A stretch of DNA of 64,000 nucleotides from Ligula intestinalis (lineage: Eukaryota > Platyhelminthes > Cestoda > Diphyllobothriidea > Diphyllobothriidae). Below the pieces are notes generated by a model. It ran no database searches. It saw nothing but the letters and a program-made list of their open reading frames with translations, and was not told the DNA's origin. The stretch's first letter is position 1. The number at the start of each line of letters is the position of its first letter. The stretch spans positions 25,939,881-26,003,880 of the forward strand of contig JAYGXS010000007.1 of assembly GCA_036362985.1 (NCBI GenBank), written 5' to 3'. Positions 45,518 to 58,100 of this stretch are shown piece after piece. A program made the translations under genes and the position numbers.

Positions 45518-48500
45518 AGCAGACGCTCCTTCGACCGCGTTCCCCCCCCCCCTCCCGGAGACCAAGGTCTGCTTCACCCATCTCCCTACGTTGGATCAAC
45601 CCCCCCACCCCAGCCCAACCCGTGTTTTTGATGACGGAGCAGCCCCTCCCGGCCACGCTGCTCCAACTCCTCCTCCTTGCCGCCGGTATTGAGGCCAACC
45701 CTGGACCTCTCTGGTACTGCTCGTTCTGCCGAATCCGCCTAGGGCGCCGCGACTGGTCTGTACGTTGCGGCTCCTGCAATGACTGGTGCCATCTCCACTG
45801 CAGTGGCCTCGCAAAAGTTGCCGATTGTTCACCCGCCTTCGCGTGTCCCAGCTGTCCCGTGCCCCCTCCGGTCTCCACGCCTCCAGCCCGCCCGATCCTG
45901 AACCCAAAGTCTCTGGTCCCCGACCTTGTCTCACCGCCTGGTCTAAAGATCCTCCAGTTAAACGCCAACGGCCTACTTACCAAGCTTGACCAGCTCCTGG
46001 CCTTCATGCGTTCGCACAGCATAGCTGTGGCGGCTATCCAAGAGACAAAGTGGTCTAACTCCACTAAGGTCCCGTCTTGTGCCGATTACACGATTGTCCG
46101 TTGCGACGGCGGCCGCAATAAAGGCGGAGGTTTGGCCTTCCTGGTGAAAAAATCCATTGCCCATCACCAGCTACTCCTGCTTGGAGCCGATCCCACGGAA
46201 GTACTAGCGATTTCCCTTGAAATTGGCCCGGCGCCGCTAACCGTCGTGAACGTGTAAATCCCTCCAACTTCCAGTTGTCCTCCCGGTTTCACCGTCTTTA
46301 TCGCTCCCTACTTATCTTCTGGAGACAGTTTGGTACTAGGTGACTTCAACGCCCACCATGACCTGTGATGCTCTAACTTGGCAGCCGATTCCCGGAAAGA
46401 AGTCCTGGCGGATGAACTAGAGAAAGATCCCTTCGCAGTCCTCAACGAGGACAGCCCAACGTGGCTCCCACCCAACGGTGCCCCCAGCTCTCTCGATGTC
46501 TCCCTTGCCAGTCTCAGTCTGGTAGCCTCCACCACCTGGAGGACGGAAATCAGCCTAGGGAGCGATCACCTCCCTAAAGTGCTCGAATTGGCCATCTCTG
46601 CCGACCCTATCAAGGCTCCAAACAGGCATTTTATCAACTTCAAGAGAGCTGACTGGGCAGCGTTCACCGCGGAATGCGAAGCGGGAACCGATCAGCTACC
46701 GCCCCCCCCCCCCACCTGTGTCCACAAGGCGGAGCGGGCCGTTGGTCACCTGCTTCTGGCAGCAGCAGGCCACCATATACCGAACGGTCGCATCCCCATA
46801 CTCCGCCCAAATTACTCGAGCGAAGTCTCCCGACTGGAACGAGAGCGAGACGAGATCCGAGCGCGAGACGCAACTGACCCGCGTATTGGCGAACTCAACG
46901 GCTTGATAACCAAGACCGTCAATGACGACAAACGGGAACGTCGGCGTGAAGAAGTTGCAGACTGTAATCTTCGCGGCAACGCAGCTGCCACCTGGAAACT
47001 TCTACGCAATTTGACCAAGCCCCAGACTGACACACCCAACCAGTCTATTAGCTTCGGGGACGGCAAGTTCATCTCCAACAACGGTACGATAGCTGCGAAG
47101 ATGAACAAGCTGTTCTCGCCCCGCTCGGCGCCTAGTCCCAAAAGCCAGCGCCCCCTTCTTCGCCTCCTCCATAAAGCCCCGCCCCCAGACATCTTCTCGG
47201 CCGATGCTATCCTCATCGCCGTCAGGAAAACGAAAAATTCGAAAGCCTTAGGACCGGATGGCCTGGCTCCTATCCATTTGCGCCATATCGGCCCCAAAGT
47301 GGCTGTCTACCTGGCAGCCATTTTCAATCTTTCGCTGGCCAGTTAAATCATCCCAGATTGCTGGCGCCAGTCCGCCATCATTCCCCTGGTCAAAGCTGGC
47401 AAGGACCCCAGTCAAGCGACGTCCTATCGCCCAATCGCCCTCCTCAGTCCACTGGCGAAAATTTTGGAGCGACTTCTTCTGCCGATTCTGACGTCTGCAG
47501 CGGATCTGTCCAACCACCAACATGGTTTCAGGTCGGGTCGTGGCACAAAAACGGCTCTTTTCGAGCTCAGCGACGCTATCCTTGAGAGCTTAAATCAACA
47601 GAAGCCCGCTTCGCGGACCGTGGCTGTCTCAATTGATCTGTCGCGAGCCTTTGACTGCGTCCGGCACGATCAGCTCCTGCAGGACTTGGTCTCCCTGAAC
47701 GTCCCGACTGGCCTGGTCCGATGGTTGGCGGCTTACATCTGTGCTGCACAGGTCCTCTCGGAATTCATGCCTAACATTGTGGACTACCTCACTCAGCGCG
47801 GGATGTCGATCTCGGCTGCCAAGTCATCCACCACTGTTTTCACGCTGGATCCGAAGGAGTTCAATCGCCACCCGGATATCATCGTCAACGGTGAGGCTTT
47901 ACCGTTGGTCCAAAAGCCCAAGCTCCTCGGCGTCCGTTTAGATCCGCTCTTCACGTTCGCAGACCATGTGAGGGATGTCGGAAGCAAAGTGAGAAGGTGC
48001 ACCAAGGTCCTCAAGGCTCTCGCGGCACTTCCTGGGGTTGCGCGAATGAGTTGCTGACGACCACATGCAATGCAATGACCAAGCCGCATCTCACCTATGC
48101 GGCATCAATCTGGTCTCCTACAATCAGCTCCTCCAGCCTCCGCCGCCTTCAGTCAGCACAGAACGGTGCCCTCCGCACGATCACGGGCTGCTATAAAATA
48201 TCACCCATCGATCACCTTCATGTGAAGGTTTCTGTCCTGCCGGTCGCCGCACACAACAAACTCCTTGGCCAGCAGTTCTGGTGGACCTGCTCACAACCTG
48301 GCCATCCGAACCACCATCGTTGCAACGCTCCCGAGCCTATCCGTAACGTTCAGACGGCTATCCGAGGTCTCCACAAGGCAGCTGTCGCCTCGTATCTCTC
48401 AGACCTACCCATTGATGGCTCCGCCATCAGGACAGGCTACCAGCGCCTTCACCAGAGAGCAGTTGTGGACGCAATATCCAGCTATTGGGTGGCTATCCAC

Positions 48501-48786
48501 GTCCTATTGCCACCTCGGAACGTCATCTCCCACGGTTGGCTACTGCATGCTCCTTCGCCAGTACCAACACCGACTGGACCCTTCTATACCCGACTGCTGT
48601 CCTGAATGCGGAGGCTCGCCGCATGACTGCCGTCACCTCTTCGTCTGCAGTTCCCGGCCAGGCACCCAACTCACCCCCGAGGACCTTTGGCTCAAGCCGG
48701 CCGAGGTCATGCTTTTCTCCGCCTCCCAACTGCACCCAGTTTGGACTCCGGCGGGAACCCCTGATCCAACATGGGCTACCAACCAA
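45518..48786 (+). mobile_element. 2A-like/PHD-finger LINE, longest copy, inactive
   Basis: The ORF opens at the ATG at 45631 with a leader ending in a 2A-like motif. A C4HC3 PHD-type finger follows (CSFC, RCGSCNDWCHLHC, ACPSC). The endonuclease has LQLNANGL, IQETKW, GGGLAFL, LGDFNAHH and GSDHLP; the reverse transcriptase has KALGPDGL, SYRPIALLSPL, HGFRSGRG and SIDLSRAFDCVRHDQLL. The tail contains CPECGGSPHDCRHLFVC and LTPEDLWLKP. Defects: TAA at about 46255, TGA at about 46366, TAA at 47344, a frame change near 48030, and an in-frame deletion after WLAAYIC that removes the YADD catalytic box (compare 51060-51240). The 3' end is CCCTGATCCAACATGGGC plus CCAACCAACC. Clade: CR1/Jockey-like by domain order; not settled. 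Confidence 0.88.
45631..45708 (+). other. 2A-like ribosome-skipping peptide motif at the LINE N-terminus
   Basis: A leucine-rich leader of about 18 residues ends LLLLAAGIEANPGP, then LWYCSFC of the PHD finger. ExNPGP is the essential end of 2A peptides; the usual Asp four residues earlier is Gly. Such N-terminal 2A sequences are known in trypanosome and some animal non-LTR elements. If active, translation would release the leader between Gly and Pro. Confidence 0.65.
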
Positions 48787-48920
48787 CCGAAGGCAAAACA
48801 ACAGTTTGGAATAATTAACGTATCCCACTGCCACCCAAAGTCATCTGACTTCTGCGTGATCCTTCTCAACAATGCAGCAACATCCGTTTCCAGTGCTTTT
48901 TGCCCCATGTCTGGCCTTTA
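48787..48920. repeat. repeat R2, right flank after the LINE
   Basis: GAAGGCAAAACAACAG, AATGCAGCAACATCCGTTTC and CAGTGCTTTTTGCCC continue the R2 copy begun at 45486. Confidence 0.6.
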
Positions 48921-49139
48921 TGTATCAGCACGAGGATTAAACGACAAAATGGGACCTACCTAGCCACGCGCTGTTTTTTTCTGGTTTTATGGAGGCATGT
49001 TAATTAGTCAGGCAAAAAGCGCGACCCTCGACTGGCAAAGCTTGAAGACGTATTAGCGTGAGCCACAGTATGCAGACTGGGGTTTTTGCCGATACCGTGA
49101 ACAATTCTGCTCCTTAAATCCGAAACCATGACTACTGAG

Positions 49140-49530
49140 AAGACGCAGATGAGATCTCGGGGACAGGATTCCTATTCACCCGGCGTTTCGAAATCCATAG
49201 CAGATCCATCATCAGTAAGAATAGCAGAAACGGTTGATTGACTCACAGCGAGTTGCTATATTTATAGAATACAGCCATTACGCTACTGCATGCCTATAAC
49301 AATTAAAGGCTCCCCATCAATCAATGTTAGTTGCCCGCGATTGCGCTAGTTGCTTGGTGGTTGACATGCAAATCGTTACTAATCAGTTGCTACTGTCTCT
49401 GATGCTGAGTCCGCGACGGATTTCGAAGCATAAGGTGGATAACAGTCTTGTCCCAGTGATCACATATGCTTCTTTTCCATTTCTCCCTGGGACTCGTATT
49501 TTCGCTTCTATTGAGGAGGATTCCTTACTA
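49140..49530. repeat. inverted pair of hammerhead-like repeats
   Basis: Minus strand (49215-49150): intact CTGATGA (49215-49209), TGGATC...GGATTTC, GAAAC (49188-49184), GCCGGGTGAATA and a CCTGTCCCC block. Plus strand (49395-49520): CTGATGC, GAGTCC...GGATTTCGAAG, TTGTCCCAGTGATCAC and CCCTGGGACTCGTATTTTCGC. The minus copy keeps both core strands; the plus copy does not. Confidence 0.5.
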
Positions 49531-50334
49531 CACTGAAACAAACCTAAGGATGAGTAAGTAAGCTAGTGAGGCAGGAGACCTTGACCGCTAGTACGCCGAT
49601 GCTTCCCGATCTGGAATGATGTGGCAAGGAGTTAGGTACTGTTTTGGAGCCCCGGTCGAGAGACATCCCTGGCGTTCGCACAGCGACGAACAATCGCTAC
49701 TCGGACAAATTTTTCAACAGGCCACAGGCCTCCCTGGTAAATAAACCAAAAACGGGCTTTGCAGTCTCTTCCCTCAAGCCAGCAACGACTTCGTAAGGCC
49801 AAGCACAGCGGGAAACCGTAAAACATGTAGAATAATTCCACCACAAAATTATATTTTGATATTTTCGGGGGTGGAACGGACTCATTTTATTTCCACTATA
49901 TTAAATGGGGAAATTCGTTTTGCAAGATGAGCATTTCACATGAAAAGGTCAGTACTGGAACGGATTAAACTCGTTAACCAGGACTCCGCTGTAGTGAGAA
50001 GATACGACTGTAGATGACTGAGGCTTCCGTGAAGACATTCATTCCGCATGGCAGTCTAGAAGGATGCCATTTCCTCCAAATTTGTTCCTGACTGAAGACA
50101 AGGCAGTGATTATTTGTGGAAGACCTGGACAAACGCAGTGAAAACTGGCCTCGAGCACTAAACTTGTGCTGATATGCCTGTAACGCCGTTGCGCCAAAAT
50201 TATTAGGAAATCCGCCGTTAGCCAAGTTCAGTGGGAAGAAGCGATCGACGGCCCTTCCCCGAGTCTGCTTACTGAGACAGGAGTGCTAAGTACAGGCATT
50301 GTTTGTGTTCCCAAAAGTGAGAGCTTCGGTGTGA
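49531..50334. other. no gene recognised
   Basis: Short frames only. Confidence 0.35.
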
Positions 50335-50440
50335 TACTCTGGGAAACGGAGAAGTCACTCACCGGGACAGATTTGTACTGTTACTGACGTTTCGAGGACA
50401 CTGGTCAACCCTCTATTCTCAAGGCAATTAAAACCGACAA
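50335..50440 (-). repeat. 3' half of a hammerhead-like repeat
   Basis: Minus strand: CTCGAAACGTCAGTAACAGT then TCTGTCCCGGTGAGTGAC. The CTGATGA strand is not recognisable. Confidence 0.35.
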
Positions 50441-50954
50441 TCGATGGCCGAACTATTCGAATTTGGACTAAACGTTTTTCTTTTTTTGTGCCTGTCATGG
50501 TCTTGGTCACCTGACAGGTGTTTGTTGGCTTCAAAGTCCGCTGGCGTTACGCATCGTCACCTAGATCGGGAGAGAAAACCGACCTAACCTTTCAAAAGTT
50601 GTATCAGCTGCTCTCCAATGGCCCCCCTCCTCTGGCGTCCGGCTTGGCTGCGGCGCCCCGCCAGAGCACGCAAGGCCCGTCAGGCTTGACCTACCAACTG
50701 CGTCAGTGTCTCTTTTCCCCCGACGTCCTAACGGCCGCGATAAGTTCGCTAACTAAAAGGCGTTCCCGCAGATTTGACCTCAGCTTGGGCACGGTCAAAT
50801 CTGCCGGCAACACTACCTCACGCGCATCGGCCAACCTACCCGTGGGCCCCTGTGGTTGTGTCCCAGACTGGCATCTCCACCTAACCAATCACACGTCCAA
50901 CACCCAGTAACTCTCGCCTGTCGACAAACACGCAAACAACACAACGCTGCTCGT
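50441..50954. other. no gene recognised
   Basis: An open frame at 50518-50910 (plus) has no family motif and is opposed by frames on the other strand. Confidence 0.3.
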
Positions 50955-51318
50955 CAGCTCCCGAACAGGGAACCACAGGAGACGCGTCTTCATCGCGTTC
51001 CCACCCGCCCTCACGGCGGCCAATGTCTGCTACACCAAACCTCCCTGTAGCGTCCCTCAAGGCTCTGTGCTCAGCCCGACGCTCTTTAACATCTACATGC
51101 GAGAGCTCCCACTCCCCCGGGCACCTGTGCAAGTGGTATCCTACGCAGACGATGTTACGTTCTTTTGCCGGCACCATGACATCGATCAGGCTGCACAGCT
51201 CCTCACGGAGTTCATGCCTGTTGTCGAAAACTTCCTCACCCAGCGCGGAATGACGATCTCGGCAGCCAAGTCGTCCGTAACTGTTTTCACGCTTGATCAG
51301 AAGGAGTTTAATCGTCAC

Positions 51319-51718
51319 NNNNNNNNNNNNNNNNNNNNNNNNNNNNNNNNNNNNNNNNNNNNNNNNNNNNNNNNNNNNNNNNNNNNNNNNNNNNNNNNNN
51401 NNNNNNNNNNNNNNNNNNNNNNNNNNNNNNNNNNNNNNNNNNNNNNNNNNNNNNNNNNNNNNNNNNNNNNNNNNNNNNNNNNNNNNNNNNNNNNNNNNNN
51501 NNNNNNNNNNNNNNNNNNNNNNNNNNNNNNNNNNNNNNNNNNNNNNNNNNNNNNNNNNNNNNNNNNNNNNNNNNNNNNNNNNNNNNNNNNNNNNNNNNNN
51601 NNNNNNNNNNNNNNNNNNNNNNNNNNNNNNNNNNNNNNNNNNNNNNNNNNNNNNNNNNNNNNNNNNNNNNNNNNNNNNNNNNNNNNNNNNNNNNNNNNNN
51701 NNNNNNNNNNNNNNNNNN
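51319..51718. other. assembly gap, 400 N
   Basis: Unknown bases lie inside the LINE RT coding region; the round length suggests an estimated gap size. Frames read across it are not evidence of coding. Confidence 0.99.
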
Positions 51719-52614
51719 TGCGTTTTGATCCGCTTTTCACGTTCGCAGACCATGCCAGGGAGACCGCAAGCAAAGTAAGCCGCTGCACCAAGGTGCTCAA
51801 GGCTCTAGCAGGCACATCCTGGGGCTGCGCGAAAGAGCCTGCGTCGACTGCTTTCCAGGCGCTGGCCAAGCCGCACCTCACTTGTGCGGCATCAATCTGG
51901 TCTCCTACGGTGAGCTCTTCCAGCCTCCGCCGCCTCCAGTCAGCACAGAACGCTGCCCTCCGCACGATCATGGGTTGCTTAAAATGTCGCCTATAGATGC
52001 TCTTCATGCGGAGGCTTCTGTTCTACCGGTCGCCCATCACAACATTCTCCTTAGCCAGCAGTTCTGGTGGAGTTGTTCGCAACCCGGCCATCCCAATCAT
52101 CACCGTTGCACCGCTCCCGAGCCCTGCCGCAATGTCCGGCCGTCTATTCGAGCACTCCACAAGGAAGCTGTTGCCTTGTCTCTCGCGGATCTACCCGTTC
52201 ATAGCTCTGCCACAAAGACAGGCCTCCAGCGTCTCCACCAGAGAGTCGTTGTCGAGTAGAAACGAGTTAACGTCCCCCGGTCCTTTTGGGTGGCTATCCA
52301 CCTCCGATTGCGGCCTCGGAACGACATCTCCCGAGGGTCACTCGCTGTACCCTGGCGCAGCTACGCAGTGGCTACTGCATGTTCCTTCGCCAGTACCAAC
52401 ACCGGCTGAACCCGTCTATACTCCACTACTGTCCCGACTGCGGCTTCTCGCCGCATGACTGCCATCATCTGTTCGCCTGCAGTTCTCGGCCAGGCACCCA
52501 CCTCACTCCCGCGGACCTGTGGCTCAAGCCGGTCGAGGTCGCGGCTTTTCTCTGTTTCCCAACTACTCCCAGTTTATATTCCGGCGTGGATTCCTGATCC
52601 AACTATGGGCTACG

Positions 52615-52632
52615 ACACACACACACACACAC
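52615..52632. repeat. (AC)n microsatellite
   Basis: Nine AC units between the 3' block of the deleted LINE and the following short 2A derivative. Confidence 0.9.
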
Positions 52633-52794
52633 GGTGGATCTATCTCCCCCTTCTCTCCATCTGTATTTTTCATGACGGAGCATCCCCTCCCGACCACGCT
52701 GCTCCGAATCGTCCTCCTCGCCACCGGGATTGGGCCTAACCCGGGGGGAGGGCTCCTGATCCAACAAGGACTACCAGTCAGCCAACTCCCGAAC

Positions 52795-53849
52795 CGAGCC
52801 ATTCTTCAGCCACGCAAGCAAACAGTCACGGCAACCTGCCCCGTATACCGAATAAATCGCTCCTAACGGCTGGCTGACTTCTTCAATTAGACGGAACGAG
52901 CTTAGTGCGTGCGGGGCTGTGGTTAAAGAAGTAGAACTCACATCCCCGACCGCGCGACAAATGTCAGCAACAGTAAAAATCTGTTCCGATAAGCGACTTT
53001 AGTGTTCTAGATACTCCTCAACGAGTTCCGTTCAAAACCACCTGCCATAACTCGAAATTTTCGCAAGTCCATAATCAACAAACCCAAATGTTACGCGGTG
53101 CTATACTGTAGGCCAAATTTACGGCAATAATTCAGCATAGACACAACCTTTCTACGCTTATTATTTACTGGAGCACAACTAACAGAAATTGGACTTGCGG
53201 TCATCCTCGTTGGCCTGTCTGTCTGAAAGGTCTAAAGTTAAAGAGTTCGCAAGCAGGGTACTGTCTGTGCTGTCAGAGAAGGCGACCGCGTCAAATCAAA
53301 CGTGCAGGAGGGGTGGAGGGGGAGTAGGCAAAAGGCCCGATGAATTACCAGAGTACTACGGTTGACACATGTAGAAGGAAATCCAGGCCGACAGACGCTC
53401 CCCTCTATTGATGGTGGTGGTCTTTCTTTTCTACCTACGGCAGCATGCTCGTCTGCATAGTTGTGCTGACCCTAACGTAAACATGACTCAACCTGGGGTT
53501 TGAAGACAACCGACGTCGCACTGTCTCAAGGTCAGACACGCACGCACGCACGCACAGATGGCAGGTGCGTGCGTGCCTCTGCGCAGACAAGACCACACAG
53601 ACATAGAATAGGTCATGCAAGCAGACTGTGTTCTCGGCCTGAATGGGGGAAAGCCCGCTGGGAGTCCGTCGCGGACTTTCAACCTGCCAAAATTCAGATA
53701 GTGAGCGGTCGCGCCAACTAATGCGGACGCTTGAGGCGAGCGCTAGAGACGAGCGAAGCACAAAGACGAGCTTACGGTAGCTAACTTGAGGAACAAACGG
53801 AAAGGCGGTGACAGGGCGAAGAAAAATAAGGGCAACGTAATGCGACCGC
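52795..53849. other. no gene recognised
   Basis: Includes a CACG-rich stretch at 53540-53575. Short frames only. Confidence 0.35.
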
Positions 53850-54130
53850 CGCCCAACATTGCTCTGCTCGGCGTCCTTGTCCAAGGCTAGCTGCCTCAAG
53901 GTCATCCACTATCGCAGGGAGCGATTTCAGTGAAGGTGAGCTGCTCGACCAATTAGCACGCACACGTACGTCCAGGTAGTCGCGGCTGCCCAAGCGTCAC
54001 TAGAACATATCCCTTGGCCCCACCCGCGGTCGGCCGACACAGCATACGTCACCAGACACGCACCAATTGGAGAACACTTGAACCTGCTTCACAATCATAT
54101 GAAAACAGCTGCCACAACGGTCGCACACTC
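53850..54130. repeat. dispersed repeat K, copy 2
   Basis: Uninterrupted counterpart of 24363-24890: CCCAACATTGCTCTGCTC, CTCAAGGTCATCCACTATC, AGGTAGTCGCGGCTGCCC, GAGAACACTTGAACCTGC. It lacks the insertion present in copy 1 and so shows the empty site. Confidence 0.6.
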
Positions 54131-55180
54131 TCTCGGGCTTTACTGGACACAGTCAACACTAGCCCTGGCTTTGCCGGTTGCCACTGCCACCTGAGAGTTC
54201 TGTGCACAGGTGCCTTCTTCCCTTTACCTACATCCAGGGATTTCAACCTGATAATTAGAGTGCTTTGAATACACCTACTGCCGAGACCAGGGGTCGGAAA
54301 AGTATGGCTCACGAGCTAAGTGTGGTTTTTTTAGGATTGCAGATAAAATTGGAATTAGAAACTTCAAATTTTTTTGATTTTGGTTCTTCCAACGAATAAA
54401 TCCAGAGGCTTATTATACTCACATTTAATTGTATTCAATCTTAAGAAATATATTCCATGGCTCTCACTGAAATATATTCCCAAATATTTGCTTTCTTGAC
54501 TCTCTGAGCCAAAAAAGATCCCCAATCTCTGGCTTAGACGCTACAGTAATAAGCAACGGGGTCGCCCCAGAGCAACTGTCATTTACGCGAATGCAATGCC
54601 CCCCCTCCCCCCCAGTGACGTTTACGTCTCAGGTGATGAGAATATTGATCGTGGTTTCGGATCCCACTCAGGCTGCTCCCGAGATCTTCACAATTGGGGC
54701 TATCCAGTCCAGTTGACAGCAGTAGCACCAGATATCTCCGCAACAATTTGTGTTACCACCACATAGGGAGGTGCGCAGATCGCGTTACGGGACATACGCG
54801 TCTGGTTGTGCGCGTCTAGACAAAAGGATGTGTCTGTTAGCCTGCAATGTACCTCCAAAACGGCGGGGGGGGGGGGGCAGTGAGACTCTATGTGACAGTA
54901 CCGTGAGCTGCTTTTGGCTGAACTCTGTCTGGTCCAGACACCGTCGTGATTGACATTGATTACTGTGTCGGTTTGCGATGTGACAGGCAGCCACCGACTT
55001 ACAACTAGGAGGGGATTGGGCACGTCCATTAGAGGAAAGACTAGTGTGTTCGCGGGCTCCCACATACACGGAGAGCCTTTATCGGGGGGTATGGGGTGTT
55101 CAGCTGGGGGCTGAACGTGAAGGTTGTGGCAGATCACATCATCTTCATCGCGTAGGTGGTGGCTACGCCTAGCGTCCTTG
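54131..55180. other. no gene recognised; contains a 13-G tract
   Basis: A homopolymer of 13 G lies at 54865-54877, and a C-rich run at about 54600-54616. The frames in this part are unconvincing. Confidence 0.4.
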
Positions 55181-55189
55181 GCTGGCATC

Positions 55190-58100
55190 CAACTCTCACT
55201 TGTGGCTCCCCGGAGTTAGGCTTTGCCTGACGGCCACCCTCCGGCTCCCCGCCTTGATCAGCGGGCTAAACCAAGTGAGGGTCTCCGGTGTGTGTGTCCC
55301 CACGCCCGGTATGCCTCCGGGTTGCAGCGGTAAGTACCCTAGTAGACGTAGCTGGTGGAAGGAAGTTTCTTACTTTATACCGTTCCATTGTCTGTTTGTA
55401 TTTTATCGTTTATTTTCCCTTACTCTTTATTACCCATTTGCTACACTTGCTATCTCTAGTTGCTTTATCGTTACTACCATTATTACAACCTTCGCGATCA
55501 GTGCTTACCTCACTAGTTTACGCCTTTCAGTACTCTCGTAACGTTGCCGTATCTGCGTAATCTACTCGATATCCGGTAGCCTTAACATAGCTTCCATTGT
55601 TCTTTATGCTTATGTATGCCTGACTCGACATCTATTTTATCTTACTATTTTTTGTCCAATTGATATTTGTTATCTGTATCTCTACCTGCTATTTCGCCCA
55701 TGTTATCTCTACTGTCATACCTATACTATTCCATTACATTACTTTTAGTCACCTCCATTGTAACGATGCGTACCCATATAGTCATTCCACCGTCATGATT
55801 AGCATTCTTAGTCCTAGCAGAGCTTGCCTCCTTTGTAACATCAGTGACGATACTACTCGTAGCAGTAACTCTAACAGCAATCAGATGTCACAGCACTAGA
55901 ATGCGTAGAAGCATAAATGGAGAGACTGTCGCGTTCACCGCTACAGCTACTAAGGCAGAAACTGCTGCCCTCCCCCCTACTCCCCAAATACCTTCCCCCC
56001 ACGGTCTAAAAGTCCTATGGCGGCGCGACAGGAAAGTTGCAGGCGGCTCGTAACCAAGTGGTCGTTCGACACCAAATCAATCGTGGCCCACGGTGTTGTT
56101 CGGCGGCAGTTACTTGTGACAGGCAGTCCTATTTAGGAGTAGCGCTGCCGCCCCTCACGAGAGGGTTGATGGTCCTATAAAAGATGGTTCCGAACACGCT
56201 GGGTCACGACATCTGCCAGCTGACCGTGGCTGTCAGACTGCATACACGCGGTCGAAACACTACAAACGCAAATCAAAATTTCTCTCTTACCCACCCTCCC
56301 ACTAACCCGTTTCCTTCCCGCAGGCCAGCTCCCAGAGCTCGCAGGACAGCTCAGGGAGCCCAGGTAAGTCCTGTCATCTTCGGCGCTTGGAATGTTCGTT
56401 CCATTTGAGATAACCCGAGGAGCATCCGACCGGAACGGAGAACAGCGCTAATCGCCCGGGAACTGGCGCGCTTCAAGGTGGACATCGCCGCACTCAGTGA
56501 AACCCCCTTCTCCGGCGAAGGTTCCATAGAAGAGGTGAGTGCCGGCTACACCTTCTTCTGTGTGGGCCGTCCGACGGCAGAGCGACGCGAAGCCGGCGTC
56601 GCCTTTGCCATCCGGAAGGACATCGTGGGACGACTACCCTGTACGCCGCAGGGTATCAACGAACGCCTGATGAGTCTCCGCCTGCCTCTCTGGGGTGGCA
56701 AATTCGCCACCATCGTTAGTGTCTACGCTCCTCCGATGACCAGCTCTGACGAGACAAAGAACAAGTTCTACGAGGATCTGCACGCCCTCCTGGCCTCTGT
56801 GCCGAAGGCAGACAAGTTGACAATCCTTGGTGACTTCAATGCCCGCGTCGGCACAGACCACGCCGCCTGGAGAGAAGTGTTCGGACGCCACGGCCTCCGC
56901 GGACTCAATGACAATGACCTACTCCTCTTTCGAACCTGCGCGGTGCACCGTCTCATAATGACCAACACCTACTTCAGCCAACCGCTGCAGCACAAGGCGA
57001 CCTGGATGCACCCCAGATCTCGCCAGTGGCATCTTCTGGATTATGTCCTCGTGCGGCGGTGCGATCAGCAGGACGTGTTGGTGACAAAGGTAATGCCGGG
57101 TGCCGACGGTGATACCGATAATCGTCTCATCATCTCCAAGATGCGGATCCGTCTCCAACCACGCAGGAGACCTCAAGGTAAGCGACCCCCCGGTAAGTTG
57201 AATACTGCTCTGTTAAACTTGCCTGCCAACCGTTTGCGTTTCAGCAACGAGCTGACCCAACAGCTGGATAACCTCCCAGTCGCAGAAGAGAACACCCCTG
57301 TAAAGACTTGATGGTGTAAACTACGGGACGCTGTTTAATCCACTGCAAAACGCATCCTTGGACCCGCGCCCCACCAACACCAAGACTGGTTCGACGAAAA
57401 TGACGCAGCCATCAGTACTCTCATCTCTGAGAAGAATCGCCTCCGCAACGAATATGTCGCTCACCCTACCGACGCCACGAAAGCAGCCTACTACGAAAGT
57501 CGCCGTCTTGTACAGCAGCGGCTGCGGGAAATGCAGGACGCTTGGATGGTTCGTAAGGGTGAGGAAATCCAAGGCTACGCGGATAGCAATGAATGGAAGA
57601 ACTTCTTCGCAGCACTCAAAGCAGTCTACGGCCCCGTAGTGAGGGGCACAGCCCCACTTCTCAGCGCGGATGGTACCACACTCATCACTGAGAAGACGCA
57701 ACTTCTGAGCAGCTGGGCCGAGCACTTCCAAAGTGTACTCAACCGGCCCTCTACCACCTCTGAGGCTGCAATTAAGGGGTTGCCGCAAGTCGAAATTAAT
57801 GCTGATCTCGACCTCCCACCCACCCCTGAGGAGACCATCAAGGCTGTGCAGCAGCTGTCCAGCGGGAAGGCGCCCGGGTCCGACGGGATCCCAGCGGAGA
57901 TTTACAAATATGGTGGCCACCAACTCATAACTCACCTCACCACCCTGTTCCAAGAGATGTGGCGACAGGGTCAAGATCCCCAGGATTTCAAGGACGCCAC
58001 CATCGTCCACCTCTAAAAGCGTAAGGAGAATTGCCAGGTCAGTGATAACCACCGCGGCATTTCCCTGCTAAATATTGCCGGAAAAATCTTCGCACGCATT

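Larger units (their letters stand above)
50968..52785 (+). mobile_element. internally deleted 2A-LINE with a short 2A derivative joined at its tail
   Basis: Begins GGGAACCACAGGAGACGC. After the 5' UTR (to about 51040) it jumps into the RT: CSVPQGSVLSPTLFN, then VVSYADDVTFF with the catalytic box intact. An N gap (51319-51718) follows, then FDPLFTFADHARETASK and later frameshifted C-terminal parts. After CCTGATCCAACTATGGGCTAC a (CA)n run leads straight into a second 2A stretch (52632-52781, ATGIGPNPGG) with its own tail. CTCCCGAAC at 50958-50966 and 52786-52794 (A[G/A] before it) flanks the whole, suggesting that body plus extra tail arrived as one unit. Confidence 0.75.

Noticed and set aside
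45417..46064. 215-codon minus-strand frame opposite the 2A-LINE start
   Set aside because: Shadow of the G/C-rich LINE coding strand, with no domain of its own.
50881..52007. Long frames on both strands spanning the N gap
   Set aside because: Most of their length is unknown bases; only the plus-strand LINE parts outside the gap are real.
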